Positions 23,020-31,849 are shown, counted from the stretch's first letter. The stretch: 64,000 nt of DNA from a bacterium BMS3Abin11 (GCA_002897635.1 BDTD01000011.1:2501-66500); one strand, 5' to 3'. Translations and numbers: made by a program. The notes: generated by a model from the sequence alone, not told the origin.

Positions 23020-23146
23020 TTGTTTTCCTTCAATTAACTCAAACAAGAAAGGGCGCGCATATTACTAAAAAGAGCCGTACGCCACAAGTATTTGCAGGTA
23101 TTTGTTATATTTTGGTAAAAAAAAAGGCACAGCAATGGAGGTAGCT

Positions 23147-23218
23147 ATGCCCAAACCACCAAAGGAGGATGGAGGAGTCTTTCAATGCCTGAAAATCTTC
23201 AGGCTGGTTCCTGAATAA
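23147..23218 (+). CDS. Candidate 23-residue small ORF
   Basis: ATG at 23147 has GGAGG six bases upstream and reads 23 codons to TAA. A 7-bp hairpin (GCCTGAA, loop AATC, TTCAGGC) lies inside it at 23187-23204. No homologue is recognised. The hairpin could instead belong to the rplM leader on the other strand, where feedback structures are known in bacteria. The rest of the 311-base gap between rplM and the ferredoxin gene shows nothing clear. Confidence 0.3.
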   Translation: MPKPPKEDGGVFQCLKIFRLVPE

Positions 23219-23330
23219 AGCCTTGTCAGAAACACATTTCAATCTTTCGTACAATCTTTCATGTCATCCGTGTACTTGATAAGTATATTAGTGTATTCTT
23301 ATTTTATTGTCAAGAAATATTTCTGTATTT

Positions 23331-23651
23331 TTACTCGCTAATCAACAAACGCTCAATCTGTCTGCCATCGTTAATCAGGCTATCGATAATTTCGTCGATA
23401 TCTTCTTCATCAAGATAGGTATACCAGACCGCCTGTGGGTAAATCACCATTACAGGTCCCCGGTCACAACGGTCCATACAACCTGCTGTGTTAACATGAA
23501 TTCTTCCTGCTCCTGATTCCCCTTCCTCTTTTATGCGTTTTTTCATATATGACCGCATTTCAACAGAATGGTGATTCTGGCAACATGGCCGGCCATCCTC
23601 CCGCTGGTTGGTACAAAAAAATACATGATATTTATAGTAAGAATTGCCCAT
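23331..23651 (-). CDS. Thioredoxin-like [2Fe-2S] ferredoxin
   Basis: Probably a small electron carrier with a thioredoxin-like fold. The ATG at 23651 has GAGG upstream and gives 106 residues starting MGNSYYKYHVFFCTNQ; the frame to 23663 adds four. Cluster-ligand cysteines appear as FFCTNQREDGRPCC at the N-terminus and TAGCMDRCDRGP near residue 65, the pattern of this family. It is transcribed away from the GlcF-like gene at 23776. The redox partner is unknown. Confidence 0.85.
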   Translation of the reverse strand: MGNSYYKYHVFFCTNQREDGRPCCQNHHSVEMRSYMKKRIKEEGESGAGRIHVNTAGCMDRCDRGPVMVIYPQAVWYTYLDEEDIDEIIDSLINDGRQIERLLISE

Positions 23652-23775
23652 CGATATCCTCAAGAAAGCTCTAATTAATGTCTGAAATAATACTCTCGTA
23701 TGGGAAAAAACTGGCTCTTGCCCTACAATTCAATTCTTTCCTATTTCACCTGTTTTATTATACCGCACTAAATTT

Positions 23776-25014
23776 ATGACTGAAGATCCCAACATAAACA
23801 CAGACAAAAACTTCATCATTACTGAAGCGGGGCGCTGTGTGGCCTGCAGCCTGTGCCTGCCCCATTGTCCAACATACCAGCTAACACAACTTGAGACTGA
23901 GTCGCCAAGAGGAAGGATATTCCTGCTTTCAGCTATGGCCAGTGGGCAGCTGCCCGCCACAGATCATCTCAATGAATTAATCCACCGCTGCCTGCTTTGT
24001 CGGGCATGTGAAACACATTGCCCCTCATCAGTGTCTTTTGCCCGATTAATGGACAAAGGACGTCATCTACTCAGGCAGAAACTACCGGCAGCTTCGTTAA
24101 AAAACAGGGTCACAGGCAAATCAATTGACTTTTTTCTGCGCAATCCTGAATGGATACGGGTCGCAACACGGTTTACATGGCTACTTCCGCTCCTGCCCAA
24201 ACCGGGCAAGCAGGACAAAGATAGAAAACTTACAGATTACCTGGCATCGAAACAACAGCATCGGCGATGGCAAACAGAATATTCAGCAGCGGTGACAGGC
24301 AAACAGGTCAGCCTTTTTCTCGGCTGTGTGTCCCGCAGCATGGACGGACGCACCCTTGATGATGCTATCTATGTACTTAATCGAATAGGGTTTTCGGTAA
24401 TCATACCCCCACAGCAGAGCTGTTGCGGTGCCCTCTGCCTGCATGCAGGAAGAGAAGAAGAAGCAATCAGGATGATGCAAAGGAATATCCATGCGTTTGC
24501 AGCCACAGCGACGCCCGTCATCCACACAGCCAGTGGCTGTGGCATGAGCCTTGTGGCGTATAAGGATTATTTGTCTGACAAAGGGTTCTCCAGCCGCATC
24601 GGCGAAGTCAGCTACTTTATTGATAGCCACTGGCCGGATGCCCTCAATCTCAGCGCTGGAAAATTAATTGCGTTGCTACATACACCCTGTAGTATGGAAA
24701 ATAGTACAACTGATACAAACGCACCATTTCGCCTGCTCAGTCGTTTTACCAATATTGATTTACGACCGATTAACAGTCCGTACAGTTGCTGCGGCGCCGC
24801 TGGAACAAAAATGCTAACTGACTACAAAGTATCCAGCAGTTTACGACAACCTGTGCTGGATCAGATTACTCACGAAATGCCTGATGTGGTTCTGAGTAGC
24901 AATATTGGCTGTGCGCTTCACCTGTCTGAGGGTTTGCGTAAAGCAGGCATAGATATTCCTGTCCGCCACCCGATTAGTCTGGTGGCTGATATTTTGCGGG
25001 ATCAGCATTTATAA
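23776..25014 (+). CDS. GlcF-like iron-sulfur subunit (4Fe-4S plus CCG domains)
   Basis: Resembles the iron-sulfur subunit of glycolate oxidase and the HdrB-like CCG family. Two 4Fe-4S motifs are visible: CVACSLCLPHCPTYQ at residues 17-31 and CLLCRACETHCPSS near 73-86. Two CCG-type modules follow, QSCCGALCLHAG near 214 and YSCCGAAGTKM near 336. 412 residues, the GlcF length. No glcD or glcE flavin subunit is adjacent, so glycolate oxidation is not shown; it may be a stand-alone quinone-linked electron-transfer protein. The ferredoxin gene diverges from it. Confidence 0.8.
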   Translation: MTEDPNINTDKNFIITEAGRCVACSLCLPHCPTYQLTQLETESPRGRIFLLSAMASGQLPATDHLNELIHRCLLCRACETHCPSSVSFARLMDKGRHLLRQKLPAASLKNRVTGKSIDFFLRNPEWIRVATRFTWLLPLLPKPGKQDKDRKLTDYLASKQQHRRWQTEYSAAVTGKQVSLFLGCVSRSMDGRTLDDAIYVLNRIGFSVIIPPQQSCCGALCLHAGREEEAIRMMQRNIHAFAATATPVIHTASGCGMSLVAYKDYLSDKGFSSRIGEVSYFIDSHWPDALNLSAGKLIALLHTPCSMENSTTDTNAPFRLLSRFTNIDLRPINSPYSCCGAAGTKMLTDYKVSSSLRQPVLDQITHEMPDVVLSSNIGCALHLSEGLRKAGIDIPVRHPISLVADILRDQHL

Positions 25015-25055
25015 AGTTCATTTGTTGTTGTACTGGTGCTCGGCAACCCGAAAGG

Positions 25056-25098
25056 AGATGAAAAGCAGAGGAAAGGTAAAAGGGGAAAGGAAAGTCAA
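25056..25098. repeat. Purine-rich heptamer-phased stretch
   Basis: Consists of near-heptamers (AGGAAAG, GTAAAAG, GGGAAAG, GAAAGTC). The string GCAGAGGAAAGGTAAAAG at 25065-25082 recurs exactly at 59434-59451, again between two genes. Confidence 0.6.
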
Positions 25099-25133
25099 AA
25101 CCTGGCAAGTGCAACAGTGATGATTTTGATTTT

Positions 25134-25186
25134 TGTAGGTCCGAATTCATTCGGACATGGTTTGTGCGAATGAATTCGCACCTACA
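25134..25186. repeat. Doublet palindromic repeat, copy 2
   Basis: Two self-complementary units, one around CCGAATTCATTCGG and one around GCGAATGAATTCGC, facing each other across four bases, with TGTAGGT and ACCTACA at the outer ends. Same family as 6926-6997. It lies in the upstream part of the coq7 open frame, which argues against the long coq7 start. Confidence 0.85.
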
Positions 25187-25270
25187 ATGTTGCCTTATAA
25201 AAAACATTCAGTCATCACTCGCACCCCAATGATATATAATAAGTACAGCGCCCTGATTTCGGAGAATAAA

Positions 25271-25915
25271 ATGCTAACTCGCCACATCAACCCCGTTGAC
25301 AAACTAATATCCCAGGCGGATTCCGCCTTACGAACAATCTTTGGCAAACCGCCTTTAAGCGGCAGGCCCTACCCAGCAGCTGATTGTTCTGAGGCCGAGC
25401 TTAGTAAACAGGAAAAGAAGCATGCCGCCGGACTGATGCGCGTTAATCATTCAGGTGAAGTCTCTGCTCAGGGGCTCTATCAGGGCCAGGCTCTAACAGC
25501 AAAACTTCCCAACGTCAGGTTAAAAATGGAGCAGGCAGCCATCGAAGAAAATGATCACCTGGTGTGGTGTGAGCAACGCCTGAAAGACCTTAATGCACGT
25601 AAAAGCCTGTTCAACCCGGTCTGGTATACCGGTTCATTTTTGATTGGTGCGACTGCAGGCATGCTGGGGGACAAATGGAGCCTTGGCTTTGTTGCTGAAA
25701 CAGAGCATCAGGTTGTCCGTCACCTTGATGAACATTTAGAATCACTCGCCAAGAACGATGAGCGTAGTCGAGCCATCCTGGAACAAATGAGAATTGATGA
25801 GGCAAAACACGCGACTACAGCCCTGCATTATGGTGGCTCCGAACTGCCCCTGCCTGTTAAAAAGCTTATGGGACTGATGTCAAAGGTGATGACTCGAACT
25901 GCTTACCGGGTATAA
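25271..25915 (+). CDS. coq7: Demethoxyubiquinone hydroxylase
   Basis: Di-iron monooxygenase for a late hydroxylation step in ubiquinone synthesis, acting at the inner membrane. The ATG at 25271 has GGAG upstream and starts [21 protein letters not shown], the normal family start; the open frame to 25157 would run through a palindromic repeat. 214 residues. Di-iron ligands are in [27 protein letters not shown], and [12 protein letters not shown]. Confidence 0.95.
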   Translation: MLTRHINPVDKLISQADSALRTIFGKPPLSGRPYPAADCSEAELSKQEKKHAAGLMRVNHSGEVSAQGLYQGQALTAKLPNVRLKMEQAAIEENDHLVWCEQRLKDLNARKSLFNPVWYTGSFLIGATAGMLGDKWSLGFVAETEHQVVRHLDEHLESLAKNDERSRAILEQMRIDEAKHATTALHYGGSELPLPVKKLMGLMSKVMTRTAYRV

Positions 25916-25916
25916 C

Positions 25917-26708
25917 TTATTGACGCACCCAGCGATCTGTCAGTGAGCTCGTACTGCCCGATAACTTTCTGCTCACAAAAACTTCAATAAACTTCGCCTC
26001 AATACCTGCTTGTTTATCGTGTATATGTATTACAGTTGTTGTCATGCCGGAGCTCGCATAAATAGTATCAATTAAATCTTTCCCCCATTCCGTTACTACC
26101 AGTGAGCCTTCATTATTTATGGGATTTACGTGGTAGTCCGGTTCTTCAAGATACACAACTTTATCATCCTCCTGTATCGCACGAATTTTTGTATCCTGCC
26201 AGGAGTACCACGGGACTGTGAAAATATGTGCCCCACCCGGCCTTAGTGTTCTACAAATTTCTTTCAGTGACTGAATCGGGTTCAGCAAATGCTCCAGTAC
26301 GTCCTGAGTAATCACAAGATCAAAGGATTCATCATCAAATGTTTGCCGGGCTAAATCTTCACAGCGGTGTCCTGAATAAAGCACGCCGGGGGGAATGCCA
26401 GAAAAAAACTGGCTTGGTAAATAGCCCTGACATTCAGACGAAAATTTTTTAAATGTTGCTCCACTGGGAGAAGACTCATGAATATTCAAGTTTCTCCAGT
26501 CAGGAAAAAATTGTTGCATGACTTGCAGCAGTGCTCTTTGCCTGGGGATACTGCTACACCTGATGCAGTGGTAGTTATCCCGCAGCCAGTCAGCTTTTTT
26601 ATAAAACAGTGTTTTTTTCTCGCATATGGGACAATATCCTGTATTCAGTCCTCTGCGAAATATTTTAAACACATCCCCAATAGAAATATTTCTCAAGCGC
26701 TTAATCAT
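25917..26708 (-). CDS. SAM-dependent methyltransferase with N-terminal zinc-ribbon-like region
   Basis: 263 residues. The N-terminus has two cysteine pairs, YCPICEKKTL and YHCIRCSSIP (residues 21-53), likely binding zinc. A methyltransferase type 11 domain follows, with FDLVITQDVLEHLLNP and LKEICRTLRPGGAHIFTVPW. The usual GxGxG motif I is replaced here by a divergent stretch near NIHESSPSGATFK. Substrate unknown. It converges on coq7 with one base between, but a role in quinone methylation is not supported, since UbiG-type motifs are absent. Confidence 0.75.
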   Translation of the reverse strand: MIKRLRNISIGDVFKIFRRGLNTGYCPICEKKTLFYKKADWLRDNYHCIRCSSIPRQRALLQVMQQFFPDWRNLNIHESSPSGATFKKFSSECQGYLPSQFFSGIPPGVLYSGHRCEDLARQTFDDESFDLVITQDVLEHLLNPIQSLKEICRTLRPGGAHIFTVPWYSWQDTKIRAIQEDDKVVYLEEPDYHVNPINNEGSLVVTEWGKDLIDTIYASSGMTTTVIHIHDKQAGIEAKFIEVFVSRKLSGSTSSLTDRWVRQ

Positions 26709-26845
26709 TTCCCGGGATTCTTAATCTGCCCTGGCACAAAATGTAGCCTCTCATATTGTATATAATTTAGCAGGATCAATAACATCATAGTTCAGCATTA
26801 TAGTTCAGCTTGTAAGAACTATTCCTTGCTACATTTCCACCTCTA

Positions 26846-27202
26846 TCAGTCTTTGCTTTTTTCCCTACGATAGACCTGATAGTGTTCCTCAAAAAAAATC
26901 TCCATCTCATCAATCAAGCTAGCACACTCTTCTCCATGCATCAGATTTCTCATCATAAATGATGAGGTTTTCTCAAAGAGTTTTTTTGAGTCGAGCATCG
27001 GATAGGTTCTCGACAACCTTTTGACAGCCTTAATCACAGATTCTTCCTGTGGGCGGCGTATATCCAGTGGATGATCTGCAACAGGCTCAGCTTCTATGGC
27101 ATAGCGCTGACTCAGAAACTCTGCATAATCAAGCAGCGTCTGTTGCTGAGTCCTGGGCAACTGACGGAAATTTTTTAATAATACTTTTTCCTCATCAGGC
27201 AT
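26846..27202 (-). CDS. Conserved hypothetical protein, 118 residues
   Basis: Not recognised. The N-terminus (EKVLLKNFRQLPRTQQQTLLDYAEFLSQRYA) is helical and resembles the DUF2281-like short regulators only loosely. No membrane segment or cysteine motif. The gene lies 55 bases downstream of the LysR regulator on the same strand and may be co-transcribed with it. A half copy of the CCTCTRATT-type repeat lies between them at 27216-27235. Confidence 0.65.
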   Translation of the reverse strand: MPDEEKVLLKNFRQLPRTQQQTLLDYAEFLSQRYAIEAEPVADHPLDIRRPQEESVIKAVKRLSRTYPMLDSKKLFEKTSSFMMRNLMHGEECASLIDEMEIFFEEHYQVYRREKSKD

Positions 27203-27257
27203 TTTAGTAATTCAAGGAGCCTCTGATTTATGGGCCGAACGAGAATCGATATATGCC

Positions 27258-28175
27258 TCAGGTCTTTTTGTCTTTGTCTTTATTAACATCGCAACGTTCA
27301 TGGGCAAAATTTAAGAATTCCTGCATCGCTCGAATACGAAACTTCTGCCGCTGATGAACCAGAGAGAAAGCGCGGTGTAATGGCGGGTCAATTTTTACAG
27401 CTTTCAATGTATTTAACTGTAATTCTTTTACCAGCGTAGTTTCTGAAACGACAGATATCCCGAGACCTGATTCAACGGCATTTTTGATCGCCTCAGGACT
27501 GCCGAACTCCATACTTAGATCAAGGTCACTCATGCTCAAATTATTTTCTTCAAGATAATCAGCAAGCACACTACGAGTACCTGAGCCTTCCTCACGCGAA
27601 ATAAAAGGATGATCTTTTAATTCGCTAACATGGACACTTTTCTTGGCTGCCAGAGGATGGTCCGGTGCGACAATAACAACCAGATTATCCTGCCAGCAGG
27701 CCTTGACAGCCAGACTCTTGTTAAGCACCGGAGACTCAACAAGCCCTATATCGATATCATTGTTTTCGACCATATGGACAACGCCGAGGGAATTTGACAC
27801 TTTCAGGCGTAGCTTAACCTTAGGGTAAAGTGCCTGGAATTCCCCCAGAAGACGCGGCAGCATATATTCTGCAACTGTGGTGCTTGCGCCTATCACCAGA
27901 ACACCGATAATTTCTCCTGTAAGCGTTCGTATATCATTATCCATCTCACGATAGAGACCAAGAATTTGCTCTGAATAGACAAAGACTTTTTCCCCGACAT
28001 CCGTAAGACTAATCCGGTTATGGGTTCGATCGAATAAACGTGTATTGAAATATTCTTCAAGCTGACGAACCTGGAACGTAACAGCCGGTTGTGTCATGTG
28101 AAGAGAATCTGCTGCCTTGGTGAAACTGAGTAAACGCGCAACGGTGTTGAATACCTGTAGACGTCTGTCCGCCAT
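27258..28175 (-). CDS. LysR-family transcriptional regulator (CysL/CbbR-like)
   Basis: 305 residues. N-terminal winged helix-turn-helix (RLQVFNTVARLLSFTKAADSLHMTQPAVTFQVRQLE) followed by a periplasmic-binding-protein-like effector domain (GVLVIGASTTVAEYMLPRLL onward). The helix-turn-helix and early effector region look most like the CysL and CbbR branches, which act on sulfur or carbon-fixation genes, but the target cannot be read here: there is no divergently transcribed operon beside it, only a short inverted-repeat element. An assignment to cbbR would be a guess. Confidence 0.85.
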   Translation of the reverse strand: MADRRLQVFNTVARLLSFTKAADSLHMTQPAVTFQVRQLEEYFNTRLFDRTHNRISLTDVGEKVFVYSEQILGLYREMDNDIRTLTGEIIGVLVIGASTTVAEYMLPRLLGEFQALYPKVKLRLKVSNSLGVVHMVENNDIDIGLVESPVLNKSLAVKACWQDNLVVIVAPDHPLAAKKSVHVSELKDHPFISREEGSGTRSVLADYLEENNLSMSDLDLSMEFGSPEAIKNAVESGLGISVVSETTLVKELQLNTLKAVKIDPPLHRAFSLVHQRQKFRIRAMQEFLNFAHERCDVNKDKDKKT

Positions 28176-28290
28176 ATTAATGCCTTGCCTGTCTGGTTAA
28201 ATTCATACAGTCTAGGCTACCAAGGTATATAAGGCAATGCTAAATCACTTTTTAACAGCGCAATCAAATATATTTTTCAGCATGCAACGA

Positions 28291-28455
28291 CTAAAGGGCA
28301 CCTCTATTTATGGATAGATCAGATTGCATGCAAAATCGTTCATATCAAGGCAAGGATCGCACGTAATAGCTAGCTATTGCGAAGATTCTTAACGCAGAGA
28401 TGGACGATTTTGGATGTGAGATGAATATTCATGAATAAATAGAGGCGCCCTTTAG
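28291..28455. mobile_element. Short inverted-repeat element (MITE-like), copy B
   Basis: About 165 bases bounded by CTAAAGGGCACCTCTATTTA and the inverted TAAATAGAGGCGCCCTTTAG. No coding capacity. Its reverse complement shares the core CTTCGCAATAGC-AGCTATTACGTGCGAT with the 167-base element at 57128-57294. The right end continues into a hairpin (AATAGAGGCGCCC with GGGCGCCTCTATT) that contains the stop codon of the PilT-family gene and could act as its terminator. Confidence 0.75.
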
Positions 28456-28465
28456 GGCGCCTCTA

Positions 28466-29587
28466 TTAATAACCTTCCAGCTTTAATTTTAGATCAGTCG
28501 GACTGCTGGCAAACTGCAGTGCCACATCTTCGGTGATCTTTCCCGTCCGATAAAGCTCCAGCAGACTGCGGTCAAAAGGGATCATGCCCTCTGCCGCTGT
28601 TCCTTTCTTTATCACACCACTAATTTCCCCGACGCGTAGAGGATCAAGGATATATTCACGCACCAGTGCCGAAACGGTCATAACTTCTGCTGCCAGTGCA
28701 CGCCCCCTGCCTTCTGCTTTCGGAAGCAACCGCTGGCTAACGACCCCTTTTAGATTTCCGGCCAACTTGGAGCGTATCGTCTGTTGAGCATTGGGCTGAA
28801 ATGCAGAAATAATACGATTGATGGTCTCTGCTGCATCAGGTGAATGCAAAGTTGAGAATACCAGATGCCCAGTTTCTGCTGCCGTAAGGGCGATATCAAT
28901 GGTCTCAGGGTCTCGCATTTCACCCAGTAGAATAACATCAGGATCTTCACGCAGTGCTGAGCGCATCGCGTCCGGGAAACTACTGGTATCCACGCCTACC
29001 TCGCGCTGGGAAATAATTGATTTATTATCTGAAAAGAGAAATTCCACCGGGTCTTCAATAGTCAGTATATGCTTGGCATAGGTGCTGTTTATCTCGCCGA
29101 TTAATGAGGCAAGGCTGGTCGATTTACCGGAGCCAGTCGCTCCCGTTATAATTATCAGACCGCGCTCTTCATGCACAAAGCGGCGCACCGTTTCCGGCAG
29201 CCCGAGCGATTCAGGACTGGGCACGTCTGTATTAATGACACGTAGGGCCATTGATATGCTGCCACGCTGATGATAAGCATTGGCACGCACGCGCCCTATT
29301 CCTTTCAGGCCAAATGAAAAATCAGCCTGACGCAGTGTTTCAAATGCTTCTTTATTGTGCTCCGGTATGATCTTATCTGTAAGATCTTTCATAAAGGCAG
29401 GCGATGTCGCCGGGAAACGCTCCACCATCTTTAGCTGCCCGTCTACACGCACTACAGGATGCATGCGCGTACGTAGATGAATATCTGAGGCATCCTTACC
29501 CATAGCAAACTTCAAAAGGGTCGCAAGATACTGGATTGTATCAAGCTCCTCCTTATTTTCTTTTTTTGTTTGTACACTACTGCTCAT
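28466..29587 (-). CDS. PilT/PilU-family type IV pilus retraction ATPase
   Basis: Hexameric ATPase that depolymerises type IV pili. 373 residues. Walker A is GATGSGKS (near residue 143), Asp box and Walker B are in ALREDPDVILLGEMRD, and the His box is TGHLVFSTLHSPDAAETINRI. N-terminal PAS-like domain with GKDASDIHLRT. The extra N-terminal 25 residues and divergence from PilT proper suggest a PilU-like or third paralogue. No other pilus gene is in the window. The stop codon lies inside the hairpin at the edge of the repeat element. Confidence 0.9.
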   Translation of the reverse strand: MSSSVQTKKENKEELDTIQYLATLLKFAMGKDASDIHLRTRMHPVVRVDGQLKMVERFPATSPAFMKDLTDKIIPEHNKEAFETLRQADFSFGLKGIGRVRANAYHQRGSISMALRVINTDVPSPESLGLPETVRRFVHEERGLIIITGATGSGKSTSLASLIGEINSTYAKHILTIEDPVEFLFSDNKSIISQREVGVDTSSFPDAMRSALREDPDVILLGEMRDPETIDIALTAAETGHLVFSTLHSPDAAETINRIISAFQPNAQQTIRSKLAGNLKGVVSQRLLPKAEGRGRALAAEVMTVSALVREYILDPLRVGEISGVIKKGTAAEGMIPFDRSLLELYRTGKITEDVALQFASSPTDLKLKLEGY

Positions 29588-29708
29588 TGGCTCTCCATCC
29601 TTCGCCTGTAGAGGCGCTACAGTCTGTTTTTAGATAACACCGGAAAGAGCATAACAACTATAGGCTAAAATGAAAATTCCAGTCTGCATACATTTTTTTT
29701 GTATCCAT

Positions 29709-29732
29709 AAAAAATGCCCCGCAAGCGGGGCA
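29709..29732 (-). terminator. Terminator of the SCP2-like gene
   Basis: Perfect 8-bp stem TGCCCCGC/GCGGGGCA with an AA loop, followed in the minus direction by six U; 27 bases beyond the stop codon. Confidence 0.9.
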
Positions 29733-29761
29733 CTTTCTGGTATTTAAACCTTACTTCTATA

Positions 29762-30412
29762 TCATGGGCAAACCGTTGAGTCTGAAGGGAAATGACCAAA
29801 CAGTAGCAGAAAGTTCTTGAATGGTCCCATATTCCCCATGGCTTCGATCTTTGGGCCTTTAAATTTCAGACGACCAAACATCATAGCCTTCAACGGGCCA
29901 TAATCTCCGTTACCGATTTCTATCCAGCGCCTGGTATCTGCAAACATTTCATAATCGGCAGAACGGTCCAGATCCGGGTTTTCGACCTTACCAGCATAAA
30001 CACATATAGCCTTATTATCCTGACGCTCAAACTGCATTTCCACATGTGGGCTATCTGGACAATCACGGCGATAAAGCTGGATTATCTTGAATCCTTTGTC
30101 ACCATCGTTATCTATCCATTCAGAATCAGCCAGACCTTTGGTCATCAATTCATCAGCATTCCAGGCATCGCAAAATTGCTTGATATAGTCGACTGACATC
30201 ATTGCAGGCAAATTACCGGCAGGTGTATCCGCTACTGGCCCTGCGGTAGCTTCATCTGCAGCCTGCTCGGTTTTTTTTTGATCCTGTTTCTTTTCCGCAA
30301 CTTTTGTCTGTCCAAAAACGGTGCCAGAGAAAGCGAATATTCCGGAAACCATTAATACCGCTGCGATCTTCTTGAGCGAAACGTCTATTAGTTGAAAGCT
30401 ATACGATTTCAT
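29762..30412 (-). CDS. Secreted protein with SCP2-like (sterol carrier) domain
   Basis: The ATG at 30412 opens a signal peptide (KKIAAVLMVSGIFAFSGTVFG) and a charged, alanine-rich linker; 216 residues. The C-terminal part (DYEMFADTRRWIEIGNGDYG, LKAMMFGRLKFKGPKIEAM) resembles the SCP2 sterol-carrier fold, which binds hydrophobic ligands. Four cysteines in the mature part. It lies just downstream of a FadL-type channel on the same strand, but a terminator hairpin at 30450-30479 separates them. A role in moving hydrophobic compounds through the periplasm is inferred from domain and context. Confidence 0.65.
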   Translation of the reverse strand: MKSYSFQLIDVSLKKIAAVLMVSGIFAFSGTVFGQTKVAEKKQDQKKTEQAADEATAGPVADTPAGNLPAMMSVDYIKQFCDAWNADELMTKGLADSEWIDNDGDKGFKIIQLYRRDCPDSPHVEMQFERQDNKAICVYAGKVENPDLDRSADYEMFADTRRWIEIGNGDYGPLKAMMFGRLKFKGPKIEAMGNMGPFKNFLLLFGHFPSDSTVCP

Positions 30413-30444
30413 AATTTCACCCTGTTTAAGAAAATTTAACATCT

Positions 30445-30479
30445 AAAAAAAAGGGACGGCTTAAAGAAGCCGTCCCTTT
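30445..30479 (-). terminator. Terminator of the fadL-like gene
   Basis: Hairpin AAAGGGACGGCTT / AAGCCGTCCCTTT with loop AAAG, followed by a U run on the minus strand, 33 bases after the fadL stop. Confidence 0.9.
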
Positions 30480-30511
30480 ATCTTTAACGCTAAGCATAAC
30501 CTTTCGGTCTG

Positions 30512-31849
30512 TTAGTATCTCCAGGTGTAGTTGACTGCAGCCTCATACTGCTTCATTTCAATTTCAACTGTCTGAGTATCTCCCAAACCAGGTATGGCCG
30601 CTAGAGGATTACCACCCTTAACCTTTACAAGTGGCGCATAGGTGAATGAAAAGTCCAGCGAACTGTTTTTACCGATATTTGTAGTAAGCCCAAGTGACCA
30701 TGCATTTTTCACAACACCGGGGGCCAGGATATTAAACAAAGTTTCTGTGTCAGGGACAGCCTGGTCATTAGTGGAGAAGCCTGCGCGAGCCTGCCATTTA
30801 CCCGCATCATACTGGTAGCCAATCTTATAGACATTAATATCTTCCCAGCCAAACCCTGCACCGTTTGAGCCACCAAGGCAGTTCGACGCGACACCAGCCA
30901 TACAGGCACCAAGGTTAGGCATCAGTGGGTTAGAAATTGAACCAACATCAGTGTAATTTATGCGTTGGTAATCAAACAGGAGGGTATGCATCTTTGCAGG
31001 AGAAAACTTTGCCCCGAGAGACCAGGTAGACGGAATATCAAATCCACCTTTCTCAGCAAAAAGACCTGCATAGTTGTCAAACTTACCCATAGAAATCTTG
31101 GTTTGATACGATGCGCCAAGTGAAAAACCTGGTGCTACTTCACCGGTAATACCAAACTTTGCACCAAAGCCGGTAGCAGTGTCGTAACCGTTACCTGTCA
31201 AATTAGCTGGGCTTGTAGAGAAGCCACCAAAAGCTTCAAGCCCTATGGCCTTGAAGCGCTGGAAGGCAAAGATACCTGAAATACCCAAAGAAACCTGGTC
31301 GGTAACCTTGCGGGCATAGGTAACCAGGGTATTTAGCTGCATCAGGTCTATACCAGCTGGCCCCGCACCGAAAGTGCCCGGGGTGCCTGAGGGGGCACCA
31401 GGTGCGGTAACATTTCTGTATTCAGTATTCATTCCGCCATTAGCCGCTAGCGTGATGCCAATAGAACTGACATCATCAATCATGTGATTCCAGCCAAAGT
31501 TTGGAATCAGGAAATTTTCATTATCACTGTCATAGGTACCTGGTAACAGTGAAAAGGCACCTGTTTCCGGGCCAAGAAAAGGGCCGACCTGGTTAACAGT
31601 GTAACTACGGATGGGGCTAAACCAGGTAACACCGGCATCGATACGGTTACCAACACCCACCATATTAGCCGGATTTGTAGCGGCATCCATGCTATCAAGC
31701 GACATTGCCACACCCGTGCCACCCATACCTTTGGCTTTAACACCAAATCCATTACTAAAATAGCCATTAGTTGTTGCCATTGCTACACCAGGTAGGACCA
31801 TACTTGCAGCGACAGCTAGCACCAATACGTGCTTCTTGGGGTTTATCAT
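30512..31849 (-). CDS. FadL/OmpP1-type outer-membrane transporter
   Basis: 14-strand outer-membrane channel for long-chain fatty acids or other hydrophobic substrates. 445 residues with a signal peptide ending near VAMA, then TNGYFSNGFGVKAKGMGGTGVA, the typical FadL N-terminal hatch start. It ends with aromatic YTWRY. AGAGG precedes the ATG at 31849. A TGTGA-N6-TCACA site lies 161 bases upstream. Substrate unknown: in sulfur oxidisers relatives are annotated only as OmpP1/FadL. Confidence 0.9.
   Translation of the reverse strand: MINPKKHVLVLAVAASMVLPGVAMATTNGYFSNGFGVKAKGMGGTGVAMSLDSMDAATNPANMVGVGNRIDAGVTWFSPIRSYTVNQVGPFLGPETGAFSLLPGTYDSDNENFLIPNFGWNHMIDDVSSIGITLAANGGMNTEYRNVTAPGAPSGTPGTFGAGPAGIDLMQLNTLVTYARKVTDQVSLGISGIFAFQRFKAIGLEAFGGFSTSPANLTGNGYDTATGFGAKFGITGEVAPGFSLGASYQTKISMGKFDNYAGLFAEKGGFDIPSTWSLGAKFSPAKMHTLLFDYQRINYTDVGSISNPLMPNLGACMAGVASNCLGGSNGAGFGWEDINVYKIGYQYDAGKWQARAGFSTNDQAVPDTETLFNILAPGVVKNAWSLGLTTNIGKNSSLDFSFTYAPLVKVKGGNPLAAIPGLGDTQTVEIEMKQYEAAVNYTWRY

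Noticed and set aside
23776-25014. Assigning glcF and glycolate oxidation
   Set aside because: glcD and glcE are not adjacent and the CCG-domain family has several other roles.
25157-25270. 38-residue N-terminal extension of the coq7 frame
   Set aside because: It runs through a palindromic repeat, and the ATG at 25271 has a ribosome site and the family start.
27258-28175. Naming the LysR regulator cbbR
   Set aside because: No RuBisCO genes nearby and the resemblance does not separate CbbR from CysL.
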